Source of the DNA: Bacillota bacterium
GTDB taxonomy: Bacteria > Bacillota > Clostridia > Christensenellales > Aristaeellaceae
Reading direction: 5' to 3'
DNA length: 12,415 bases
NCBI GenBank assembly: GCA_023415145.1
Contig: JAEZLW010000116.1
Span: 1 to 12,415 of the forward strand
The translations under genes were made by a program, and so were the position numbers. Below the pieces are notes generated by a model. That model saw only the letters and a program-made list of their open reading frames with translations. It did not search any database and was not told the DNA's origin. Below, in pieces: positions 7,409 to 12,415 of the stretch; the stretch's first letter is position 1; every line of letters begins with the position of its first letter.

Positions 7409-7528
7409 ACCATATCTTCGGTCCAGATGGCCGGTGCAGTTTCCACCTCCTATTATGTCCCGCCGTGTTCATACGATTCCAAGAATTACATGTTTAAGCC
7501 CGAGGCGAGGTATCCAAGACCATATCTT
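7409..7528 (-). promoter_or_regulatory. Upstream region of the GntP-type gene with a 10-bp direct repeat
   Basis: On the minus strand AAGATATGGT occurs twice, at 7528-7519 (overlapping the uppP stop) and at 7418-7409, exactly 110 bp apart. A possible -10, CATAAT, lies at 7458-7453 with a TTGGAA 19 bp upstream, which is a weak promoter. No terminator is visible after uppP, so read-through from uppP is possible. The repeat could be a regulator site, but this rests only on its repetition. Confidence 0.25.
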
Positions 7529-8384
7529 AAGACAACGGGATCACACCGCTGCTCAAAAAGCCTGGCAGTGACAAAAAGCCCGGTAGTGTGAATTGCAGCA
7601 CGATGACGATGATGCCAAGTATCGCTGCATACAGGGCAAACCATGTAAGGGATATACGATTGATAACCTTCAGCATAAACCGGATGGCCAGATAGCCGCT
7701 GATGGCAGCAGCCACCATGCCAACAATCACCGGCACCATTTCCATCTGCTGAAAATACCCATTGTCAAGAGCTGTTTTGCCTTTGATCAAAAGGCTGCCC
7801 AGGATGGCAGGCGCACTCATCATAAACGCAAACTTGGCAGCAGCCTGGCGTGTAAGGCGCGAGCCGATGCCGCCCAGCAGCGTGGATCCGCTGCGGCTGA
7901 CGCCGGGGATCAGCGCGACAGCCTGCATGCAGCCCATTGCTACAGCGTTTTTATATCCCGGCTCCTCGGCTCTTTTCACGTGCCTTCCGCCGCGCTTGCT
8001 CAGTTTTTCAGCCAGAAGCATGAACGCAGCAGTAATCAGGAAGGCAAAGCCCACAAACCAACCGGCAAAAAAGCCTTCCAATATGTCGTTGAAGGCAACC
8101 GCCACAATCAGGGCCGGAATAGAGGCAATGAACAGAAGCAGAAGCGTCTTGGACTTGAACGGATTGCGCAAAATGCCCATCCATTCTTTCCAGAATACGG
8201 CCAGCACGGCAATCAGCGTGCCTGCATGCAGCAAAATATCCAGCATCTGCATCACAGGGGCTTCCGCTTGATCTGCAATACCCATGACAGCCCGGGTCAA
8301 AATGAGGTGTCCGCTGGAAGAAATGGGCAGAAATTCTGCCAGGCCTTGCACCAGGCCCAATATGGCTGCTTGCAGTATTGTCAT
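7527..8384 (-). CDS. uppP: Undecaprenyl-diphosphatase
   Basis: This integral membrane enzyme (BacA/UppP family) dephosphorylates undecaprenyl diphosphate to recycle the lipid carrier for peptidoglycan and other envelope polymers. Overproduction in other bacteria gives bacitracin tolerance. The chosen start gives 285 residues, normal for the family. The two catalytic motifs are visible: QGLAEFLPISSSGH (13-26, with E17 and H26) and PGVSRSGST (160-168). In the first, alanine replaces the usual threonine of QGLTE. Multiple hydrophobic segments span the rest. The frame is open upstream to an ATG at 8450, but a near-consensus promoter lies inside that extension, and family members start just before LQAAILG. 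I therefore chose the ATG at 8384, with AAGGA 11 nt upstream; the ATG at 8396 is the only other plausible start. The gene appears to be transcribed from its own promoter. Confidence 0.93.
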   Translation of the reverse strand: MTILQAAILGLVQGLAEFLPISSSGHLILTRAVMGIADQAEAPVMQMLDILLHAGTLIAVLAVFWKEWMGILRNPFKSKTLLLLFIASIPALIVAVAFNDILEGFFAGWFVGFAFLITAAFMLLAEKLSKRGGRHVKRAEEPGYKNAVAMGCMQAVALIPGVSRSGSTLLGGIGSRLTRQAAAKFAFMMSAPAILGSLLIKGKTALDNGYFQQMEMVPVIVGMVAAAISGYLAIRFMLKVINRISLTWFALYAAILGIIVIVLQFTLPGFLSLPGFLSSGVIPLS

Positions 8385-8417
8385 TGCCGGTTCCATCCTT
8401 TGATCCAATATAGGATT

Positions 8418-8446
8418 ATTATACATGAATCCCCTGCGCCTGTCAC
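8418..8446 (-). promoter_or_regulatory. Promoter of uppP
   Basis: On the minus strand GTGACA (8446-8441, five of six -35 consensus bases) and TATAAT (8423-8418, perfect -10) are separated by exactly 17 bp. Transcription should start near 8411, leaving a short leader of about 15-30 nt. Because it lies inside the longest open frame, it rules out start codons at 8450 and 8426. Confidence 0.8.
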
Positions 8447-8455
8447 GCAATAATA

Positions 8456-8492
8456 ATCCGCGAAAATGTCATTTCATATCATTTTCGCGGAT
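8456..8492 (-). terminator. Probable terminator after the VWA gene
   Basis: A perfect 13-bp inverted repeat, ATCCGCGAAAATG (8456-8468) with CATTTTCGCGGAT (8480-8492), has an 11-nt loop. It starts 24 nt after the VWA-gene stop and is followed on the minus strand by the T-rich run TATTATTG. The U-tract is imperfect and the stem directly abuts the uppP promoter. An operator role is therefore the alternative. Confidence 0.6.
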
Positions 8493-8516
8493 CTGCAGCT
8501 TTAATAACTTGTCGAA

Positions 8517-10445
8517 TTACTCTCCAGCAATGAGCCTTGTCAGGTCAACAAGCTGTACAAATTCTGAACGGTAACCGTATACATCCCCATCAAGACTTGA
8601 AAGGGCTCGGTCTATCACGCTTTGAAGGCTGGCATCACCCTTATAGGGAGAATCCTTGAGGATAAGTCCGAACTCGGCTACCGTGGAGGCAAAGGCCATG
8701 CCGCCGCTCATAGCCGGTGTTATCTCAGCGGCCTTCAAAGCGCTTTGTGCCGCCTTGATCTTGCCGTCGCCGGGCAGCTTGTAACGGACAGATACAAACA
8801 GCGTTTCCTCTCCGCCCAGCACAGTCTTTTCCTGATACCGGGAATCCGGCGCAGCGGCCTTCGGCTCCACTTCCGATGCAGGAATGATCTCATACAGGGC
8901 AATCATCTGATGGCCCGCGCCCATTTCACCGGCATCCTTTTTGTCATCCAGAAAATCCTCCGTGTTCAAAAGACGATTCTCATAGCCGATCAGCCGGTAG
9001 GCAGCGACGTGCTGGGGATTGAACTCCACCTGAAGCTTCACATCCTTGGCGATGGCGAATATGGTACCCGTCATGTCATCCACCAGCACCTTTTTGGCTT
9101 CCTTCAGCGTGTCGATGTAGGCATAGTTCCCGTTGCCGCGATCCGCCAGCGTTTCCATTTCATAATCCTTCAAATTGCCCATGCCAAACCCCAGTACACT
9201 TAGGTAAATGCCTCCCTCGCGCTCCTTTGTGATAAGCGCCTCCAGCTCGCTTGCGCTATGAACACCAACATTGAAATCGCCGTCCGTAAGCAGGATGACC
9301 CGGTTATTACCGCCATCTATAAAAGCTTCCCGCGCTTTTTTATAAGCCGCCTCGATCCCGCCTGCGCCGTTGGTGGAGCCGCCGGCATGCATGCTGTCAA
9401 TGGCGGTGAGCAGCTTTTCCCGCAAGTCCGCCGGGGTGGTATCCAGCAAAACACCCGCTGTGCCTGCATAGGTCACAATGGTGACACGGTCTTTCGCGCC
9501 AAGCTGTGACACCAACAGCTTCAGCGCTTTTCTAGCCAGCGGCAGCCTGTTTACCGCCTCCATGGAGCCGGACACGTCCACCAGGAAAACAAGGTTGCTG
9601 CCAGGAAGCGATGTTTTGTCCGGCTCATAACCGGAAAGGGCGATCATGGCCAGTTGATGCTCCTTGTTCCAGGGGCACACGGCAAGCTCTGTTGTGATGG
9701 AGATTGGCTCATCCGTCGATGGCTTTTTCATGCCGTAATCGAAGTAATTGAGCATCTCCTCAATCCGGATAGCGCCTTTGTCAGGCAGATAGCCGCCTAG
9801 CAGGCACCTGCGAATGTTGGCATAGGAGGCGGTATCCACGTCCAGGGCAAAGGTGGAAAACGGGCTGACAAGCGGGTCCAGAAACCGGTTCTCCGGGTCA
9901 TTGCCATAGGATTCGTCGTTCAGACCATTGTAATCGAAATGGGGAAATGGTTCTGGCATGAAGTTTGCACCGTCCGCCGGGGCTGGGAGGCCTGCCATCT
10001 GAGGCATCGCCGCGCCTGTTGAGAAAAGTGCCTTGAAAAGAGAGTCTTCCTGCAGGGACTGCATCATCTGCTCATCCCTGTAGGCTGCAAAGGACGCAAT
10101 CAATTTCAGTGCATCCGCCTGTGAAACCTGGCGGCTTACGACTACCGCGAGGCCGGTGATCAGATCGTTTTCGATGGCGAAGGCCAGGCATGACGAAATG
10201 GAGTCATCCATATGTCCCACTGCCTGGCACAAGACTTGAAGCGCTTGGCCGTAGGTGATGGGCGCATCGGAGGCCAGTTGGGAGGTTTCCGGCAGCCAGG
10301 GGAAAGCTTTGTAAAGCAGTGCGGCAAACTCCTTTTCGCTGACGGGTGAAGCGCTATTCCCCGATTCCTGTGCAAAGGCCGCGGTAAGCATAGAAACAAA
10401 CAGACAGAAGACAAGCAGAAGGCTAACCAGTTTTTTGTTTTTCAT
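8517..10445 (-). CDS. Secreted VWA-domain protein (YfbK-like, with DUF3520)
   Basis: The 642-residue product starts with a classic signal peptide (MKNKK, hydrophobic core, likely cleavage after AFA at residue 25). There is no lipobox cysteine, so it is probably exported and not a lipoprotein. Residues 30-125 resemble a degenerate SLH (S-layer homology) pair, for example AFAIENDLITGL followed by VSQADALKLIASFA. A YfbK-type N-terminal domain follows (about 185-240, FLDPLVSPFSTFALDVDTASYAN). The VWA domain (about 284-455) has an intact metal site: DVSGS (D290, S292, S294), T358 in GGSTNG and D388 in LLTDGD. The C-terminal DUF3520-like region spans about 470-640. GGAGG (10456-10452) lies 6 nt before the ATG. 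Relatives are often annotated as calcium-activated chloride channel homologues, which is a misleading name. Biological role unknown; metal-dependent protein binding at the envelope is the safest reading. Confidence 0.88.
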   Translation of the reverse strand: MKNKKLVSLLLVFCLFVSMLTAAFAQESGNSASPVSEKEFAALLYKAFPWLPETSQLASDAPITYGQALQVLCQAVGHMDDSISSCLAFAIENDLITGLAVVVSRQVSQADALKLIASFAAYRDEQMMQSLQEDSLFKALFSTGAAMPQMAGLPAPADGANFMPEPFPHFDYNGLNDESYGNDPENRFLDPLVSPFSTFALDVDTASYANIRRCLLGGYLPDKGAIRIEEMLNYFDYGMKKPSTDEPISITTELAVCPWNKEHQLAMIALSGYEPDKTSLPGSNLVFLVDVSGSMEAVNRLPLARKALKLLVSQLGAKDRVTIVTYAGTAGVLLDTTPADLREKLLTAIDSMHAGGSTNGAGGIEAAYKKAREAFIDGGNNRVILLTDGDFNVGVHSASELEALITKEREGGIYLSVLGFGMGNLKDYEMETLADRGNGNYAYIDTLKEAKKVLVDDMTGTIFAIAKDVKLQVEFNPQHVAAYRLIGYENRLLNTEDFLDDKKDAGEMGAGHQMIALYEIIPASEVEPKAAAPDSRYQEKTVLGGEETLFVSVRYKLPGDGKIKAAQSALKAAEITPAMSGGMAFASTVAEFGLILKDSPYKGDASLQSVIDRALSSLDGDVYGYRSEFVQLVDLTRLIAGE

Positions 10446-10480
10446 GACGTTCCTCCCCCTTCATGATTTTTCCAACTGCT

Positions 10481-10512
10481 ATTATGACGCCCCAGTTCCA
10501 AAAAAGTTCCAA
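10481..10512 (-). promoter_or_regulatory. Candidate activator-type promoter of the VWA gene with phased TTGGAA repeats
   Basis: On the minus strand TTGGAA occurs at 10512-10507 and 10501-10496, separated by 5 nt (11-bp period), and again at 10475-10470. CATAAT (10486-10481) is a good -10 with no good -35 at the right distance; instead the repeats cover the -35 region. Six-base half sites with a 5-nt gap in front of a -10 are the pattern known for OmpR/PhoB-class response regulators. The regulator itself is not in the window. Confidence 0.4.
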
Positions 10513-10526
10513 CTATTAGGGAAAGA

Positions 10527-10555
10527 TTGCATTTCCCTGCCTGTCCTTGTATAAT
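10527..10555 (+). promoter_or_regulatory. Promoter of ychF
   Basis: TTGCAT (10527-10532) and a perfect TATAAT (10550-10555) are separated by 17 bp. Transcription should start near 10562, giving a leader of about 35 nt that contains the AAGGAAGGGG ribosome binding site (10579-10588). It points away from the VWA gene, so the two genes are divergent. Confidence 0.75.
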
Positions 10556-10596
10556 AAGCAAGCTATTGTTCTCATGTTAAGGAAGGGGCGTCGTCC

Positions 10597-11694
10597 ATGA
10601 AGCTGGGTGTCGTAGGTTTGCCCAACGTCGGAAAAAGCACCCTGTTCAATGCCATCACCCAGGCGGGAGCGCAGGCCGCCAATTATCCCTTTTGCACCAT
10701 CGAGCCCAATACCGGCATCGTGATGGTGCCCGATGACCGCTTAAACGTGCTGGCGGACATGTATCACCCCAAGAAGGTGACACCCACCGCCATCGAGTTT
10801 GTGGATATCGCCGGGCTGGTGAAAGGCGCCAGCCGGGGCGAAGGGTTGGGCAACAAATTTCTTTCCCACATCAGGGAGGTAGACGCAATCGTCCATGTGG
10901 TGCGCTGTTTTGAGGATGAAAACATCATTCATGTGGACGGCATCGTCGACCCAAGCCGGGACATTGAGACCATCAATCTGGAATTGATCTTCGCGGATAT
11001 GGACACAGTATCCCGCCGGGAGGATAAGGCCAGGAAAATGGTCAAATCCGGCGACAAGAAGTATGCCCTGGAGGCGGATCTGGCGGCTAAGCTGCAAGGC
11101 CATCTTACGCAGGGCAAGCCTGCCCGCACCTTTCCCATGTCAGAGGAAGAGAGGGAGATCGCGGAAAGCTGGTTCCTGCTCACCACAAAGCCGGTAATTT
11201 ACGCCGCCAATATCGCAGAGGACGATTTGTCCAAGCCGGAGGATACCATTCCCGGTGTTGCCAAAATGAAGGCGCTGGCGAAGGCAGAGCATGCGGAACT
11301 GATTGTTATCAGCGCCCGTATTGAGGAGGAAATCGCCCAGCTTCCTCCGGAGGAAAAGACGGAGTTCCTGTCTGCACTGGGGCTTGAAAAAAGCGGGCTG
11401 GACAGACTGGTCACCGCCTGTTACCGGCTTCTGGGCCTGATGTCCTTCCTGACCGCAGGCAGCGACGAGTGCCGCGCCTGGACCATCAAAACAGGCACCA
11501 AAGCCCCGCAGGCTGCAGGCAAGATCCATACCGACTTTGAAAAAGGCTTCATTCGCGCGGAGATTGTTCCCTATGAAACGCTTGTGGCCCAGGGCAGTAT
11601 GAACGCCTGCCGGGAAAAGGGCCTCATACGCAGCGAAGGCAAGGAGTATGTCATGCAGGACGGGGATGTGACCCTGTTCCGCTTCAATGTGTAA
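10597..11694 (+). CDS. ychF: YchF/OLA1-type ribosome-associated ATPase
   Basis: This is a universally conserved Obg-family P-loop NTPase that prefers ATP, binds ribosomes and has been linked to stress responses and translation. The 365 residues match the family length. Motifs in order are G1 GLPNVGKST (7-15), PFCTIEPNTG (31-40), G3 DIAGLV (70-75) and NIAE (205-208). The NxxE form in place of NKxD is the hallmark of ATP preference in YchF. A helical insert lies between about 125 and 195, and the C-terminal TGS domain (about 281-363) includes KAPQAAGKIHTDFEKGFIRAE. AGGGG ends 8 nt before the ATG. It has its own promoter and no clear operon partner. In many Clostridia it is a stand-alone housekeeping gene, which fits here. 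Confidence 0.97.
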   Translation: MKLGVVGLPNVGKSTLFNAITQAGAQAANYPFCTIEPNTGIVMVPDDRLNVLADMYHPKKVTPTAIEFVDIAGLVKGASRGEGLGNKFLSHIREVDAIVHVVRCFEDENIIHVDGIVDPSRDIETINLELIFADMDTVSRREDKARKMVKSGDKKYALEADLAAKLQGHLTQGKPARTFPMSEEEREIAESWFLLTTKPVIYAANIAEDDLSKPEDTIPGVAKMKALAKAEHAELIVISARIEEEIAQLPPEEKTEFLSALGLEKSGLDRLVTACYRLLGLMSFLTAGSDECRAWTIKTGTKAPQAAGKIHTDFEKGFIRAEIVPYETLVAQGSMNACREKGLIRSEGKEYVMQDGDVTLFRFNV

Positions 11695-11699
11695 TACGA

Positions 11700-11860
11700 A
11701 TGGAAAACAGTATTGCGCCAATGGCCGTGAGAGGTTTTTGCACAATACGAAGGAGACGAAACGAAGCGGTGCAGCGCTACGCGCAGCGGCAGACGACGCA
11801 GTATTGAGTGAAAAAATCCGCGGCAACGACGCAATAATGTTTGGAAGCAGTATAATCTGG
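11700..11860 (+). repeat. Repeat-rich intergenic segment, candidate interspersed element
   Basis: The 174-bp gap between ychF and the ATP-grasp gene is full of short repeats. CAGTATTG occurs at 11708-11715 and 11799-11806, and CAGTAT again at 11848-11853. ACGACGCA occurs at 11793-11800 and 11826-11833. CAATAC (11743-11748) is complementary to both GTATTG copies, giving two alternative stems, and a GC-rich imperfect hairpin lies at about 11771-11787. Short open frames cross it in several phases, including a 28-codon one at 11721-11807 without a ribosome binding site. I see no ychF terminator of classic form. TATAAT at 11851-11856 is too close to the next start to be a normal promoter. Whether it recurs in the genome cannot be told from this window. 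Confidence 0.4.
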
Positions 11861-11868
11861 AGGCAGCT

Positions 11869-12415
11869 ATGAACCGTTTGAAGTTCCTTTTCCAGCGAAT
11901 CCTCCGCATGGACTACAAGGCCATGTGGAAAACCACAAAGATAGTGAGGGAGCGCAGCGGCAAAAACCGCCTGTGGCTTCTGTTCGATATGCTTTTGTGC
12001 GCCATACGCTACAACGCGGGTTATGTGGATTACAAAATCGCAGAGTTCTATCGTTTGAACGATGAGCAGCGTAAAACGCAGATAACACGCGGCATCTCCA
12101 ACAGCATCGTAAGAAGGATGAATGACAAGGATTACTGGCATTATTTCGACAGCAAAGCGGAGTTTAATACGCTCTTTGCCGAGTATGTGAAAAGGGACTG
12201 GCTGGAAATCAGCCGGGCTACCACCGCGCAAGCGCTGGAAAAGTTTCTCAAGGACAAGGATACGGTTATTGCCAAGCCTTTGGAGGGGTCCAGTGGCCAA
12301 GGCATTGAAAAGTATAACAGGCCTGATTGGCAGAAAAACATTCCGCTGTTCCTGGAGCTGCTCATTAAAACCGGCATCGGCATCCTGGAAGAAGTGGTGA
12401 AGCAGCATGATAGGC
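11869..12415 (+). CDS. Sugar-transfer-associated ATP-grasp protein, N-terminal part (3' truncated by window)
   Basis: The frame is open from the ATG at 11869 to the end of the window (182 complete codons), so the 3' part is missing. GGAGG (11859-11863) lies 5 nt before the start. The sequence fits the ATP-grasp family found in polysaccharide and surface-glycan loci (PF14397-like): a basic N-terminus, an AGYVDYKIAEFYRLNDEQR segment (50-68), YFDSKAEFNTLF (92-103) and the nucleotide-binding VIAKPLEGSSGQGIEK (133-148). In this segment K136 and the glycine-rich loop should contact ATP. An LEEVVKQH segment (173-180) follows, equivalent to the EE-x-Q positions of the family. The expected reaction is ATP-dependent ligation of a carboxylate to an amine or similar group, but the substrate is unknown. 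No signal peptide is seen. Family call is likely, role is inferred. Confidence 0.75.
   Translation, partial: MNRLKFLFQRILRMDYKAMWKTTKIVRERSGKNRLWLLFDMLLCAIRYNAGYVDYKIAEFYRLNDEQRKTQITRGISNSIVRRMNDKDYWHYFDSKAEFNTLFAEYVKRDWLEISRATTAQALEKFLKDKDTVIAKPLEGSSGQGIEKYNRPDWQKNIPLFLELLIKTGIGILEEVVKQHDR

Noticed and set aside
6991..7446. 151-codon frame with a GTG start next to AGGAGG, upstream of and overlapping the GntP-type gene
   Set aside because: The AGGAGG directly touches the GTG with no spacing, and most of the frame overlaps the permease. A short leader peptide cannot be excluded but is not supported.
7593..8453. 286-codon open frame on the plus strand, antisense to uppP
   Set aside because: uppP shows its catalytic motifs, promoter and membrane pattern; the opposite frame is rich in H and Q with no recognisable domain.
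11851..11856. Perfect TATAAT just before the ATP-grasp gene
   Set aside because: It is only 12 nt from the start codon, so transcription would begin at the ribosome binding site, and no -35 box is present at 16-18 bp.
11687..11872. 61-codon frame in the repeat-rich gap before the ATP-grasp gene
   Set aside because: There is no ribosome binding site, it overlaps the end of ychF and the next start, and the content is explained by short repeats.
11140..12408. 422-codon open frame on the minus strand, antisense to ychF and the ATP-grasp gene
   Set aside because: It runs across two well-supported genes of known families and the gap between them, the product is low-complexity-like without recognisable domains, and there is no supporting neighbour. 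It is a shadow of the high-GC third positions.
1..12415. Search for tRNA or rRNA genes, CRISPR repeats, integrases, transposases, toxin-antitoxin pairs or defence genes
   Set aside because: Nothing in the readable coding sequences or gaps supports any of them; the genes belong to housekeeping, transport and envelope families.

Overview
The window looks like chromosomal core-type DNA from a low-to-mid GC Gram-positive bacterium of the class Clostridia (Bacillota). Supporting signs are strong GGAGG-type ribosome binding sites, sigma-A-like promoters with 17-bp spacers, a PepF-type oligopeptidase, a GntP permease next to a MOFRL-family glycerate kinase, and a YfbK-like VWA protein with a Gram-positive signal peptide. 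Genus cannot be fixed from the sequence. There is no tRNA, rRNA, CRISPR array, integrase, transposase or phage gene.

Layout. (1) 1-656 (+): 3' end of a topoisomerase III gene (topB). (2) 802-4412 (+): a three-gene run of MFS transporter, oligoendopeptidase F (pepF) and a small acidic protein of unknown function, closely spaced and probably co-transcribed from a promoter near 666-694. (3) 4413-4637: an intergenic stretch unusually rich in inverted repeats, ending in a UUCG-capped hairpin between convergent transcription units. (4) 7346-4638 (-): a two-gene glycerate/aldonate module, a GntP-family permease followed by a glycerate 2-kinase, with a strong terminator-like hairpin between the two genes. 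(5) 8384-7527 (-): undecaprenyl-diphosphatase (uppP) with its own near-consensus promoter, which also settles its start codon. (6) 10445-8517 (-): a secreted VWA-domain protein of the YfbK type with a degenerate SLH-like N-terminal region. (7) 10446-10596: a divergent promoter region with 11-bp-phased TTGGAA repeats. (8) 10597-11694 (+): ychF. (9) 11695-11868: a repeat-rich intergenic segment that may be an interspersed element. (10) 11869 to the window end (+): 5' part of a sugar-transfer-associated ATP-grasp gene, possibly the edge of a surface-polysaccharide locus.

Functionally, the permease would import glycerate or a related hydroxy acid and the kinase would phosphorylate it into lower glycolysis. 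The transporter/PepF/small-protein run may link import with peptide turnover, but the MFS substrate is unknown. UppP, the VWA protein and the ATP-grasp protein all relate to the cell envelope. I did not find a clearly new multi-gene system. The most unusual elements are non-coding: the structured region at 4412-4550, the repeat-rich segment at 11700-11860, the hairpin between gntP and the kinase, and the phased repeats upstream of the VWA gene.
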